A DNA stretch of 64,000 nt from the NCBI RefSeq assembly GCF_021155765.1, contig NC_060113.1, positions 2,842,501-2,906,500 of the forward strand. The letters are read 5' to 3'. The notes under the pieces were generated by a model. That model was not told where the DNA came from. It ran no database searches and saw only the letters and a list, made by a program, of their open reading frames with translations. This document shows positions 23,825-37,200 of this stretch, in pieces (the first letter of the stretch is position 1; each line of letters starts with the position of its first letter). The DNA comes from Diprion similis. Taxonomy: Eukaryota; Arthropoda; Insecta; Hymenoptera; Diprionidae. The translations under genes and the position numbers were made by a program.

Positions 23825-26800
23825 TTACACCCTGTAGCCTCTTCGGTCGTCGTTCCTGATCGAGTTTGCCAAACACAGGGCGAATATTATGCCGACCAAC
23901 TGAAAGCGGAAATATAAAAAAACATTCGTTAAACACAGAAATATAAGTGAACATCCGACGCATGTTACATGTTTCAAAATTGTAATTCATATATTCTACT
24001 CAACAGACAGCAATTCAATGATGGAAAAAAAAAATTTCAAAAAATCTAACCTCAGTTGCAGCAACGCCGATGGCAATTCCGCCAATGATCTGTGCGAATT
24101 TTCCGAAAATATTCTCGAGCGCATCGAGACATCCAGTTGTGTATATCGTTGACGTGGATGAGGAGCAACTGACACCCTCAGCATTTCCGCAGCAACTCCA
24201 TGGAATGGTGCCGTTAGAGCTGCTGGAATAGTCCGCAGCCGAATTCACTCCGCAGCAATTCAACTGTAATACGAAGTAAAGAACTTGTGTTATCGACTCA
24301 CTGCACAATACCGCTGCATTTCATTTTAAATGGCGCTTGTGAATTGTACTTTTTTTTTCTTTTCAAGACCTACCTGAGTCTGTACTACGTCAACAATGGC
24401 CCGGTCATCGTCGCTTGACCAGTATTTCGCAAATATGTCTTTGTAAGCAGTGGTGATGTTCGATTTCCACTCATCGGTACCGACATCTTTGTATATGAGG
24501 AAGGCCCAGACACCGATGGCGATTTGGATGATCAGGATAGCCAGAAGGAAGACGGCGAACTAAAATTTAATTGTACCGGTTAGCCGATTCGTTCGCATCG
24601 CATCGATGCAGAGAGTCTTTTGGATCGATTTACTAAAATATCGTTGCCTCTTTACTCACCGTCACAACCATGCAGTGATTCTCCCTTATAGTTCCGCAGC
24701 ATCCGAAGAATGCAATCACGAACACTATCGAGCCGAGGATTATCAGACCGATAGCTGGAGCCCCAACGCTTTCGCTAATTTTCTGGTAGTCGTCCAATTC
24801 CAAATGGATCCAAACGCCAAGGCCAAGGAGGAGCAAACCCACCAGCTGTAAATGAATTAAGATAAACGTTATGAGAAATTTTAATACGCAAGATGTTACT
24901 CAGTATATATAACGATGTTGTAATGAGATATACCGATGTTACAACTTATTGCATTTCGTAACGACTTTATTTTTTTCCCGGACTTGTAACTCAGAGGAAA
25001 TCGTTGCGGGATGGGAAATCACACGCTTGCTCGTCATAGGCGATAAGTAATCCACATTGGTTGTTCATTGTACGTGCGTCTGACTCACAGCCGTTCGTGA
25101 TAACGCAATATGATATTTATAAAACGCTGTTAGTCCCCTGGTTACGGTTCAATCAAAGATGAGTACATGCGAACTCATAATCATGTGAATCAATGCATTG
25201 GCTACTTGGGGTCGTCGAGGAATTTCGAATCGACGAGATCTTCGAATTCGTCGAAAATTCTGGATAAGGACGTGAAAGATCCTGCTTAAATGTGTGAAGA
25301 ATTGTGACGAAGGACTCTAGCATAGTATCATCGAGTTTATCCTTCTTCCAGAAATTAAAGTCTGTCAAAGGTCGCAGCAACAACCGCGTAACGTATGTTC
25401 AGAACAAAGACAAATGGCCGACGAATGACGAAACGACGGTCGTATTACGTATAAAGTACGAATGTGGAATGGCAATAACCAGCAACAGTAGATTGCATAG
25501 TTCGTTCCATGTGCAAGACGAAGGACAATGTAGAATCCCGACGCTGATGAGCTTTTTGCTGTTACCTTCAGTCAGATAAGTTTGCCGGTTTGCCGGTTTG
25601 TACGGCTATGCGATAAGCGCTGCCTGATACGCCGCATATTCGCGTTTTTCACGTGTTTACGAGCCACTCGAAACGAGTGTTCAATAAGTAAGTATATGTG
25701 TAAAATAATCGGGCGACCATCGTTTCCAAGCAAAGTGTCTGCCGATGCTTTCAGTGATCGACTTTAGACACATTGTTTGAATTTTATCAATTTTTTGGTC
25801 AAAACGAGAATCGTGAAAGTTGGCAGCCAAACTTGTTAAATTCATTGAAAACAGCAAAATGCAGTTCAGTTTTATCCTCACAACTTTATAAAAGGATTCG
25901 GGGTTCAAGATATGTCACAAAATTTTGATTTTCGTTCTTCGCTACATTCTTTGAATAAATATCCGAACGTTTGGCTGTTAACTCTGGCTGCTATCTCCAG
26001 CTTCGTCGAGGGTCGAGTACCATTAGATGAAGATAATCACTTCCTGGAATGAAATGAGTGATTGGAGAGTTCTACAACGTTCTATGCCTCAAATTCAAGC
26101 GTCGAAAAATTTGTATTATTTTATCTATCATTTAGCGCTGGCGCAAGATAAGAAATTATTATCGCCCGTGCTGAGTATACGCAGTATGATACAAATAACT
26201 GATCTATAAGAGAGAAAAAAATTATTACGTATACTTTTAGACCCAGTTTATTATACGACTGTAAATATGAATCCCTCTTGCACTGTTCCACAAACATTTT
26301 TCAAACATCGTTTGAACAAAACTGCGAATAAAAATTCGTGCGTAAATACAATTACAAAAAATTATTGTTTGTGCATTACGGAGGGGGTGGGGCAGGGGTC
26401 AATGAAAAAATCCCAATAACAAGAAATCAGCGTGCCTATATTATGCAACGGTGCAAATAATCACGCATGCAGGTATCATAAAGGCTCTCTTATCGTCATT
26501 AAAGTGTGCGCCATGCTTCGTCGCTCTCGCGTTGGCAAACTGAACGGTTTAGAGTGATGTTATCGTTTATTTGAAGAGTCGTACACGGTTGAAAGATATG
26601 CGTTCAATACTTTTCGGACAAATAAACTGTTCGTATATTATCGTATCTTGCGTTCCTCGTGGATGACGGTTCGCGAATATGCCGGCAAACCGACTGCGCA
26701 GCATTGAATGTACCGATCGTGAAAATTTTATATAAATTTAGCACCGTGACTAGTAGTGCTATATATATATCTGTATACCGTGCAACATTTGAGCCGGTAT

Positions 26801-28068
26801 TCAAGGATGAAAGAATCTCACGAGCTTTGGAGATCCCGGGACTGTTGGTTTGAGCTTCTTGCGCAATGTTACTATTAATATACTTTATTATCTGCACATC
26901 TACGTAGATAAAAAAGAAAAATGCTACGAGGATAAATTCATTCGTCGAGTCTTTATTTCCACGAAGAGATTATAACGGAGGAGAAAGAAGCGATAAAATA
27001 TGCAAACTTATTGTAATGAACGATGATCTCAACGAAATCCTGTTTTGTGTCTTTTCGAAGAATTTTGCACACTTATAAATTTGCAATCGTTCGACAATTG
27101 TCCTTGGCCAAAAGTAATCGGTAATATAAAGTCACGGTTTTTTTCCACTCGCTCGTAGATGGAAAAAACATATCATTCATCTGAACTTGACATTTCCATG
27201 AGCCTAAGAAAACATGTAACCAAAAATGTATTCCTTTCAACGAAATGTCTCGTCAATAATCGGGAGTTTATGTATTTTTGTTATTACCAAAGTTCACGTC
27301 TATCCTCCGAAATAAAAGACGTCACATATTTACGATTCTGATATCAGGCAGAATTTTAGTTCGAGAGAATATCAATATTGCTGCTCTGTCTCACTGGTGA
27401 AAGGAATTTTTATTTCTAACGAACGGTAAAACGGTGAAAGCGAAAGGCGATACTTGGTATTCATTGTCGGCTCTCAATTACACAGACGCTTCGGAATTTA
27501 ACTTCTTGGTTTAAGCGACTCTAGAATGAATCTGCAAGGTCTTCGTGGGCGGTTTGGTCATCCTTGAAAGACGCTTTACGGTAAGACCAAGGCTCTGCGG
27601 TTCTGCGCCCATATCGGGAACTCCGTACAGGATATTGAGTAAGGGAAAACTCACGATGAGTAAATTTCACCGTAAATCCCCCGAAAATGAAGCAATAATT
27701 ATAAGCCTGAAGCGTCGATACGTGAAACGTGATCCTGCAATTGATGACAACGACTACTCAGGAGGGCCAGGACTGATCTCTACTTGTCGCTTAGCCATAC
27801 CCTCAGCAATTATCACGCGGCTATCCGTCAACAAAGCTGACAATTTACGTATCCGTACGTGATTAGATTCGCGATCTATGCCTGAACAATGCGGTAAACA
27901 TCGTTGACTCATTCGTAATGTTCGAGTCTCAGGGGAGGGGGGGGGGAGGGGGGCTTTGTTTGCGTACGATGAATGTTTACATCCATGCTCTGGTATAGCG
28001 ACACTTACCGAGAATATGAAATTGAAGGCGAAAAGTAGCCATCTTATGCATTCACACGCGCAACTCAT
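23825..28068 (-). CDS. Tetraspanin (Tsp42-like), 5 exons, 239 aa
   Basis: A four-pass membrane protein that organises tetraspanin-enriched microdomains. Coding exons on the minus strand: 28068-28009, 24845-24660, 24559-24374, 24263-24051, 23899-23825. All introns are phase 0 with GT-AG ends. Exon 1 ends within TM1; exon 2 completes TM1 and carries TM2 with the conserved GCCG at residues 68-71; exon 3 has TM3 and the start of the large extracellular loop; exon 4 has CCG at 147-149, PWSCC and two further cysteines (six in the loop); exon 5 completes TM4 with a short tail. N-glycosylation sequons are N116 and N161. Intron 1 is 3.2 kb, the others 100-151 bp. The length is typical of the family. 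The loop pattern with PxSCC suits insect Tsp42/CD63-like members; the exact orthologue is not assigned. The start is the only ATG giving the canonical short cysteine-containing cytoplasmic N-terminus. Confidence 0.95.
24846..28008 (-). other. Large first intron of first tetraspanin
   Basis: Donor GTAAGT at 28008 (minus) and acceptor TTTACAG at 24846. No coding exon with tetraspanin similarity was found inside. A G-rich tract on the plus strand (27932-27953) lies close to the donor. Confidence 0.8.
27932..27953 (+). repeat. G-run tract with G-quadruplex potential
   Basis: Four G, A, ten G, A, six G. On the plus strand this can form a G-quadruplex; in the tetraspanin pre-mRNA it is C-rich, 56 nt inside intron 1. 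Confidence 0.75.
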
Positions 28069-28211
28069 CTTGATTTAACGATATATCGTGTGATTTAAAA
28101 TCGAGAAGAATTTATCGTAAAAAAATTACACCCGCACCGGTAGAATCACGTCGCGGATTGTTCTAACTCTGAACAAGTACCGGAGCCAACTGACTAAGCG
28201 CGACGTTCACT

Positions 28212-28236
28212 CTTGGCTCTTGGCTCTTGGCTCTAG
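28212..28236. repeat. TGGCTCT short tandem repeat
   Basis: The heptamer TGGCTCT is repeated about 3.5 times upstream of the first tetraspanin start codon. Confidence 0.75.
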
Positions 28237-28854
28237 AATTCTGGCTAACGCAACGCAACTACTTTGATATACGAACAAAATTGCCCGAAGCGACCCGAGT
28301 TAACAACTAGGCGAACGATTTTCCCAGCGGCTGGGGACAAACTGATTCTCCGCGACCATCCACTCACAATATTTACACCATTCCCCCCACATAGTTGTAG
28401 AAGGAAAAACATTCCATGTACGAGGAAAAGAAGTTGGCTTACACGTCGTGACCATACAATGATGTAATTCTCTACTGTGGTTAGCGATATGAAAACCACT
28501 ATCAGCGGAAATCCTTTTCGACTGGAGGAGCACCGTTACTAGTCACAGCCCAAGGAGTCCAGTTAATCGTTAAGGATATAATTTTACTCGAATAACTCAA
28601 TTATGCGATGGCAGGTCTTTGGCAACAATTTTTACAATTTTCAGAAAAACAACAATATGCAATAGTAAAATGCTGCCATTTGAGGGCTACAATATTGCAG
28701 ATAAGAGTGAAGGTGGATGGTCTATTGGGTCCAGTGGGTACAGTGGTCCGAAGAAGTTCTTTCGCCGCAGGCTCTTCGGCTCCGATGATTTTGGATGATG
28801 ATCGGAGGCGGAATGTTCTTATTCGGCCCACTGTACACGGCTCTTATAATGGGG

Positions 28855-28862
28855 TGACGTCA
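28855..28862. promoter_or_regulatory. CRE palindrome TGACGTCA
   Basis: A perfect full-site CREB/ATF element about 790 bp upstream of the first tetraspanin ATG. The full 8-mer occurs by chance roughly once per 65 kb, so this is suggestive only. Confidence 0.35.
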
Positions 28863-29194
28863 GGGGTTTTTTATTCAACCAGAACGTGATGGCAGAGTTG
28901 GGCGTGAGACGCGCACGTCGGTCTGGCAACACTGCCACAGCCGATCCCCACCGAAGCCCATAGAGAGTCTGGTGTTTGAGGTATATGCACGGCTATATGT
29001 TCAATTGTAACGCATCCTTACACATACGCAGTTGGCTCATGACCATTGCGTGTTCCATTTAGGCGTGGAAGAGAGGGACACCGTGACAGACCTCCTCCTA
29101 CTACGCGCCGACAAGTGAGACCAGTTTGCGCTCGAGGTTAACCAATGTCGCTTTTTTTTTTCTTTTCTCTTCTATCTACCATTGTTGACTTTGT

Positions 29195-29218
29195 GAGAGA
29201 GAGAGAGAGAGAGAGAGA
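29195..29218. repeat. (GA)12 microsatellite
   Basis: Uninterrupted GA dinucleotide run; could serve as a GAGA-factor type site, but there is no other evidence. Confidence 0.85.
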
Positions 29219-29549
29219 AGTCACGGATCGACTCTCGGGATACGATACACTGTAGTAACTCTAGAGCCCAGGTATACAGTTTCCTCGGATCCGGGACCAG
29301 CGGGATTCTAAAAACCTGTTGTTCTACCTGCAGTCTCTTTCTCTAAGCTCTGCCTCGGTGAAGAAGCCCGGACACTTCTTCCTAGGCACAGGCATCACGG
29401 ATTGACGTGATAATTTCAACCGTTTCGACGACTTCCTGCCACATCCGACTTCGATCGAATCGATTCGTTGGATCCGCGAGGATAAGGTGGATGGCAGAGT
29501 TCTCATGACTGGGTTCAATATCGGGTTAATCTATTTCTTTGTAAGAGCA

Positions 29550-29706
29550 AACCGACTCATGAACGGGAATTGAATTTACTTTATTGGAATTTCATACTGT
29601 AACTTATGCTACTTACGTTTGCGTGGAAGTGAAATAATCGTCATTGCGGTGTGGAATGACACACGATTTTCATTAAGTCTTGAACTCACGGTTCGTATCA
29701 AAGAGC
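29550..29706 (+). repeat. Dispersed relative of satellite-flank sequence
   Basis: It resembles 22300-22430 beside the satellite. Both contain GGAATTGAATT, then a CGTG(C)GTGGAA word, then AATCGTCATT followed by TGGAATG, a TTTTC-rich stretch and CTCACG..GTATCA. Alignment by eye with small gaps suggests a shared dispersed element, probably an old transposon fragment. Confidence 0.5.
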
Positions 29707-31893
29707 CTATTGAGAGATAAGCGTTCCAACTCGTTCTCGAAATAGTTTTCGTTATTTGAGTAAGAAGATAAACTACCCGTTTGCTGTATGCAAAGCGTTG
29801 CGTGTATCAGTAAAACTGGCATACATGATAATGTTTATAGAAATCAAGGTAGAGCCCGGATGCTTAATTCGATTATATGCTATTATCTGAGAAGTGTGAT
29901 TATCGGTTAAGAAGAGTCAAGAATACTTCATTGAAATTTTCACCGTTTGTCACTTGTCAGGGAACTGGAGAGCGTTGTTTTTCGTAGATAAGGAAAAATT
30001 GAGATGACTCGTTTTACTTCCAACAAATAATTCACCGTCGTAATTAATCCGTTTGTTTTCGTCGACTAGATAAGGACGACTCGTTATTTTTATGTCGTTA
30101 ACGCATCGTAATTATCATCGCGCAGCGTGATTAACGAGGCTTGAACCGGAGCCAAGTTCGTGTACCAATAGTTAGAATAAAAAAATACACAACATAAGTT
30201 GAATTTCATCAATAATAGTAGTCCGAAAAGAGGATTAAGTCGATAAAGAAAGAAGCTACAGCCTTTCTCATCTGCGTCTCGACCACACGACGCGACGGAG
30301 TAAACAACGTGTAGCTTCGAGAAATCGATACCCATGGCGCGACTCTTTACTACCCATGCTGCAGGGTTAAACAAGCAATTTCTTGGTCCAGACGTGACGC
30401 ACTAGTTTTGCTCCAGACGCGGATGGCGCCAGAATTTTCTGAAAGGGGTTGTCCGAACGGATCGAAGAAGCCGGAGCCAGCTTTTGGAGGCTTTGTGGCA
30501 AGAGTTCACCACGTCGAAGTGAGGAACGTTAACGTAACAAAACGTCATGGAATAAATCGTTTTACAATTTTATACCGACTTTCAAGAAGTTAGCTTTTCA
30601 AAATGTGAACGTATTTTCTTTTCTTATAATTTACGAATTAACGATTTTCCCAAACATGCATCGGTGAAGTAACGTTACCAACTTCATCCTCATGAGGGTT
30701 TATCTCTGAAATAATGTTAGAATAAAAAAAATCAATCAGGATGACCCATACCTAGGGTCGAAACGTCGGGATAAAGTTGTTATTCTTCAAGACCTTCATA
30801 TCCAAGAACTTTCTTCACAAACTTATTCAGGTTAAGATTTCTTTTATCGTTTATCTTTGAAGTTCAAGCTGACATTCAGCCTTTAATTAATATCGACTCA
30901 TTATTATCGCTTTTTTCTAGCGGACGGACCGTGACCGTGATGAATTTCCGGTGTTAAAAGGCGTCATCTTCCGCCCGTACACCACGGAAAAAATGGGGTT
31001 TCTTAACCATCGACTTCCTGCAGACGCGTAGACGGTGTAGCGAAAGAACTACTCGAGTTATCGTGAACTTTTCAACGCCTCGACTTGCTAGAAATGAAAA
31101 GAACCTCCGCAGGTAGTCAGCACCGCATTGTTCGGACCAGGTAGAGTCGGCTAGTCGGAATGCGAAGGGGCAAACAGGTTTTCCTTCGAAAATAAGGTCG
31201 GCTGCACGTTACAGTGCAGCTGCATCATCGCTGTTACATCACGATGCAATAAATAAATAACAGCAAGTAAATATATGAAATCGCAGAAATCGAGAGCGAC
31301 TTCGATTGCACCAAAGATTTTTTTATGATTCGCAGGTAATCTCTGAGGTAGCTAAAAACCGTCGCTTCTCTTATGCAACTAAAACCAGTTAACGCGGCGC
31401 CGATGATTTAATTTTGAATTCGACATTTGGCGTTGAATAACGTATCGGAGTTACCAGAAATTTGATAATATATCGGAGTGCCTAAGCTTCTATAACAGCT
31501 CGTGACGTTTGCGGTTGACTAATCCGGCCGGAAACCAGGGCGCAGATAAAATTGATACTCGATATATTGAAGTAATCAGTTTAACAACTCACCACAAAGA
31601 CGAAGTTGAATATGAAGAGCAGGTACTTGATACACGATATTCCGCAGCTCATTTTGCTTCTGTTTTATTACTTTCCTTCACAATTCAAGGTGTTCTTCAA
31701 GCTTCACTTTCGAAACTTCGGATTCTTCTACCCCGATATCCTTGACGTGTCAGCTCTCGATAATTACTGGAGTGGTGTACTGGGTTCGTATACCGTCTAA
31801 CGCTGAAGGTCCGCTCTCGTCCCTGTCGGCTTTGCACTGTGGCACAGATTCAACTGACTCGAAGCCCGCGCTGCGCTTCGGTGTAATGCAGGC

Positions 31894-31912
31894 GCCCCCC
31901 TGTCCGGGGGGC
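31894..31912. other. GC-rich hairpin
   Basis: A perfect 7-bp stem GCCCCCC/GGGGGGC with a TGTCC loop, set in AT-rich DNA and preceded by another small hairpin (CGAAGC...GCTTCG). No RNA family is recognised. Confidence 0.6.
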
Positions 31913-33679
31913 TTATCTATCACTTGAGATAATAGGAAACAGATAGGAGCCAGTGGTACCTGGCTGATTGCGAATGAATTTTCGTCGCGCCTTTCCAACG
32001 GTAGAAGAAAGGCGCAAGGCAAGTTTGTTAAAAAAAATGCATATGAGCGAAGGGCCAGTTCGAACGTGATCAAATGATGGGAAATTCACCCTCTGATGGT
32101 GGCAGCAAAAAATCCTACTTATCATGCCCCAAACGCACCTTTATTATTCAAGAATACAGTGTAGTCTGATTTTTCTTACATCCAACTTCCACGTGTCCGT
32201 CTCTCACTGCGAAGCACGAGTCTGGCGGTTGTTTTTACCCTCAAACAGGTGGGAATGGGCCTAAATTAATTTCCGCCAGGTGAATACCGGCGCCATTGCA
32301 ATTTGGACGAACGAAACGACGCGGAGCTTGTTCGACGATCCTACGCCAGTGTTTCCAATCGTGAGCGCATGCCTTCGAGAAACGACGAAACTAACGGGTG
32401 ACCGTCATTCTTGAAACTCACTTTCGTGAGGTCCGATTCTTCGACGTGTTTTTACGGAGCGTATCTCCATTGACGAGCCGTTGCTGTTGCGTGTAGGTGA
32501 GGTTAATTCCTTAATGCTCCTTCGACTTCGTCCTCTACTAATGAGTGTGCAGATATTTTTAGGTATTCGCGAAGGATTTCTGTCTGCGTGTCACGTCATC
32601 GGTTTACACCTTCTCAGACTCTCTTAACGTTGATTTTCTTTCCTCATTTCAATTGACGTTTCTTCGTGGATTCAATGTCTTGTTCTGTTTTTTAGTATCA
32701 AGGTTTAGTTTTCTATTCGACGTCCGATGGAAGTTATTTAAACCGATGTATGTTACATGTAAAAGTACCAAGTAAATTCTTGACCTCTTTTTATTTTATT
32801 CCTATTTTTACGACACGCGTGATTTAATCGGCTGAATTCTGTTTACGCTGTACAAGTGAACGTTTTTAATCTTACACCGGTGATTTATTTTTGTACTCAA
32901 ATCTGCGGTTTGGTCGAGTTTCGATTAGATATGGTTCTTTGTTTTTGCTAGTTTCTTACATTTCTACCTCCTACGTTACATATACTCTGCACTGCCACTT
33001 GGTCGAAAATCGAGTTACGCTGTTGTATGAGTCATTTCCATTTTAAACTCATTGTCAACGCCAGCGCAAAAGTAACGGTGGCATATTCATCATACCTCGT
33101 ATAATACGTTTCGTAATGAGACCTAATTACCCCACGTATTGTAGTGGGACTTTCGGAATTAGCTCATTTAATTACACACGCGTCCCACTTATAACGCACT
33201 TATAAGTATACGTATGATTAAATTTTTAAAACAATTAGTGCAATTCGTAGTAGTTTACGAAAAGGCGTGCAGTCGATGCTGATTTATAAAAATTCAACCG
33301 TTTTAAGTACATTTCAGTCTATCTTACAGCAGATATAAAATTGTCGTTCGTTTCGTTTCACTTCAACTCTCATCATTTTCCTTATAAGTATTAACGCGTG
33401 TAGCCTTGTTGTGAGTCATCGGTATAATCTCTGGATAGACTGAGATAAGGCTTGTTTAGAAAGAACGAATGCCTCTAGTCAGTGTCACTTGATTCTGACG
33501 ATGAATTGAGTTAAAGCAGGTCATTACGTTCGGTTGATGACTCTTCTCCTGATCGGAAGAGTGCCTTATGCGTTGACTAATGCTCGTATATGTAATAGCC
33601 GTTACCGCGAAATTGACGTTACATCGGTACTAACGTCACGAGAGATGAGCTGTGCACAAAGTTTTTCAGAACACTGCAC

Positions 33680-33713
33680 ACTTGTTGTAACACTTGTTGC
33701 AACACTTGTTGCC
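33680..33713. repeat. 12-bp tandem repeat, about 2.8 copies
   Basis: ACTTGTTGTAAC, ACTTGTTGCAAC and ACTTGTTGCC lie head to tail. Each full unit also contains a small inverted repeat (GTTGYAAC). Confidence 0.8.
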
Positions 33714-34294
33714 TGCGTGCTTCATTCCAATCGATCCAACTGTGTGTTTTATTTTTACGAGTCGGTCAGGTGGAGTAGAAGACAAATCAGTGATGTTTGC
33801 TGAATTGAATATTTCTGGGTTCACGCATTTTACAAATATAAATGCGAATTGGCTAAAATTCGAAAATTAAATATATTTTATAAACGATCCCGTTTAGAAC
33901 AATGAGGAAGTAGGTAATTCCAAGAAATTCGTTAAACCACAAATATATTTACCCTCGCTAGTATCATGGCGCGCGTGGATAACACAGAGGAAAATGAAAG
34001 TCCAATTGTGATAAACAGTTTTAAACGCTGGCTGACGTTATAAATAGTATATTGGATTTGATGAAACGGCTTATGTCTACAATGAATGTATAATATCGTC
34101 TGCTCAACAGCCTGAGCACACAATTATGAGTTGCATGTAACCGTGACGTCGGTGAATATATAGGCAACTACTATTATATGCAGTAAAAAATTCAGTTCGG
34201 TTGCTCTACATGTTGTTTTTATAATAAAATCTAGGCGTAATCTATAGGGTTAAACCATATGCTAATTGACTATCATAATTTATACGTAAAGAGA

Positions 34295-37200
34295 CTACAT
34301 CTTTCGTCTTGGCGGTACTCGGGGCTTGACCACCAGCTGAGACGATGACTCCACCCCTGTACCGGAGGCATTTTGCATCCCCAGTGCATTCTGGGAGTTT
34401 CTAACCTCGCTTAGCGACAGGATTTCTCGCCGTCTTCTGGCAGCGCCCTTCTTTATCGCTCGAGCGAAGAAACATGCGGATATCACTCCGCACACCTTTG
34501 GAAGAAAGGGCAAAAACATGTATTAAGTTTTATTGAGCGGTTAAAATTCCAGATTTTTATTACAAAAGGTGGACTATTTTCTTAAATATTTTTTCCTTTC
34601 ACTTTTCAAAATACGAAACAATACCCGGTGAATTATACAATTTTAATTTTTACATTCATTTCTCAAATGTTTTTATAGTGCAGGATCGGTTTGAGGAATA
34701 GTTGAAAATTTCAAAAATTCTATCTGCTTCACACGGCGACAGGCATCAAACATTTCGGAAAAACTGCAAATTCCTTAGAGTCTTAATAATTTCTTTGAGA
34801 ACAACAAGACACCGTGTATTATTGTGCGATTGTTTTCATTGTTATACAAACGTTCGTGTTTACTAAAGAAATACGCAAACGATGTTCTTACTTTCTTTGC
34901 AGTTTTTCAGCAATTTCAAAATCTTTGATTCACGACTGACGCTACAGGAAAATCCTGAGGCTCAAACAAGTGGTTTCGCAGCGCCTGAATAATCGCAACC
35001 CAACAATCACGCATTATGAAGTAACAATTTCTCGGCCGGTAAATGAAACACTTTTTTTTTCAAATGAAATTTGCAGATAAGAAATCGCCAACCGCGAAGC
35101 TTCGCCAAAAATTTTAATTTTCAACACTGTGAAAGAGTGATCAGAAATTTTCCGGCCCGTTGAACGTAAGCCCTCAATATTCGAAATCGGTGGAATTTCT
35201 AATTATCAATGATCGAACGTTCACCATCCAAATCCACTGACAATGAATTCCATTTCCATCCTATAAATACCCCTAAGTTCCGAGCGAACAATGACCGAAT
35301 AATTATTTGGGTAAACTTTCTATTTTCACCGTCATTAACTCTCACCTGAATGAGAACGGAGCAAAGTGCAAGTAGAAAAACGTGGAGGAGAATAGAACGC
35401 GTTCGGTTAACAACCAAGTGTAAGCATCCTCTGGAATACATGGTGGTACAAGTGCCACCGGCAACGGTTTCTGGATTTTCCACCAAGGATGTGTCGCAGC
35501 AGGACCAAGGAACGGAGTCCAGGATCCTGTAGTCGGCGGGTCCATCGATGCCGCAACAGCGCAGCTGTGCAAAAATACGAAATAGATTAACCCAAGAAAT
35601 CTCCAGATTACGCTTTAAACCCCAATGCGAGTGCGCAAAATTATCTAACGAAAAATTTTTTACTGCTGCAATCGTCTCATGGACTGAACCTGATCCTACA
35701 AGCAGTTGTTTTATCAACGATCTTAATCAAGTCCTCGTGAAAAATTTTATACCCCCTGTCATAGTAACATCAGATAATATCGAAGATTGCTTGCGGAAGT
35801 GAAATATTATGCTCTGAACGATAAAAATCGGCGATCTTTTGTCCGTCGGATACCCGATAACTTACCCTTATTTGCATTCGATCCCAGGTGGATTTGTCGT
35901 CGGTTGCAGCAAGGGCGAAGGCCGTCTCGTGATCGGAAGTACGCAGAGGATCAATCTGTTCGTGTTTAATCACAGCCCATATTCCGGTGCCGGCTTCTAT
36001 GAAGGCGACCATGCCCAAAACCGTGGCAAACTTAAAGATCAAATAAGAAATTAGATTGCAATCGCTCGAGACGTGACTCACGATTCTAATTACACTCGTG
36101 CTGATGCCGCTGATAGTGTGAGCGATAAGCAAGCTGATCAGATTCACCAATGGTCTTTGAACGTGCTTTAAAACCATCGTCGTATAATCGATGAAGTCAG
36201 CGATGGACGCTCTGCTTTGCCTTCAAATTATGAGCTCAATGTCTTCGTTAAGGTTGCGAATCCTCGTCGAAGTTTCGATTCAAATCAAAACGAAGACAGG
36301 CGAACGAAATATTTTCATTAAAACCAGTTATGCCTCACTGTGCGACAAGTATTCATTGATACTCCACGTTTTTACTACGCGAAATGTAAATGTGGTCATA
36401 TTTTAACCGAGCTCAATATGATATTTGCATAGTTGAAATTTTGCGCGGTGTTAACATATATTGAATAACGACAATGTTTAATCTAAGGTAAGTTTATCGG
36501 TCATTGACCCTGTCGCGTTTATTGACATTATTTGGTTGAGCCTGTTTGGTCCTAAGTTCTAAGATTAGCAAAAAGTAAATTCTAGTGTGCAACCCTTTGG
36601 CAATTAGTTTCAGTCATCGAGAAATTCACAATTTGTTCCGTCGATTTATTGTTTTGGAAAACAAAAGAGTCAATAATTGGGTCTAAACGTATCAGTAACT
36701 GGTCCTACACTTGCCTTAATTGATTGCTTTCTATTTTCATGAAGTCTGATTAGATCGATGTTTTTTTCTTAAGATAACAGCTCAACACCTAATTCTACAT
36801 GCCAGACGTACATCTTATCGACGAGTTGTGGTGCCATTAATTTCTTTTGTTTTAATTCGTTCTCGCCCGACGCTTTTTGCGGAATTCCCACCGGATACAC
36901 GATTAGGCTCCGTAGATCGGTATCCAAGATATCGTTATCACAGTTGTATAAACAATCGGAGAGTGAGTCACAAGCAATATTTACAGAAAATTGCTCAACG
37001 AGTCGCACCCATTCGAAATTGGCAGCTATATACTTCCGCGTATTATCTTTTCTGCAAAGGAGTTGAATCATCGACGCTCGATCAAGGCCGACGGATTCTT
37101 TTTTTTTACGGCAATTAAAAGAGGTTTATTTCTATTTTTTCCATTATCCGAGACGCAGTGTCTTCTCAAAGTCGAAGCAGTGCAAAAGTTGTTCGAGTCT

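Larger units (their letters stand above)
28069..34294. other. Intergenic region between the two tetraspanin genes
   Basis: About 6.2 kb without a supported gene. It should include the promoter and 5' untranslated region of the first tetraspanin (28069 to about 28900), and the 3' UTR of the second tetraspanin just below 34295. Items seen: a GGCTCTT-type repeat at 28212-28236, a CRE palindrome at 28855, (GA)12 at 29195, a dispersed repeat at 29550-29706, a GC-rich hairpin at 31894-31912 and a 12-mer repeat at 33680. Open frames here of 60-107 codons overlap on both strands and show no domain. Confidence 0.55.

Noticed and set aside
27545-28889. Open frames of 76-105 codons on both strands near the first tetraspanin exon
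   Set aside because: Overlapping frames on opposite strands, no domain, and they overlap exon 1 and the promoter region of the tetraspanin.
32040-32070. tRNA-like B box (AGTTCGAAC)
   Set aside because: Flanking bases do not pair as a T arm and no acceptor or D arm is found.
31509-32125. Overlapping frames of 60-107 codons
   Set aside because: No recognisable protein; they coincide with hairpin-rich sequence and lie on both strands.
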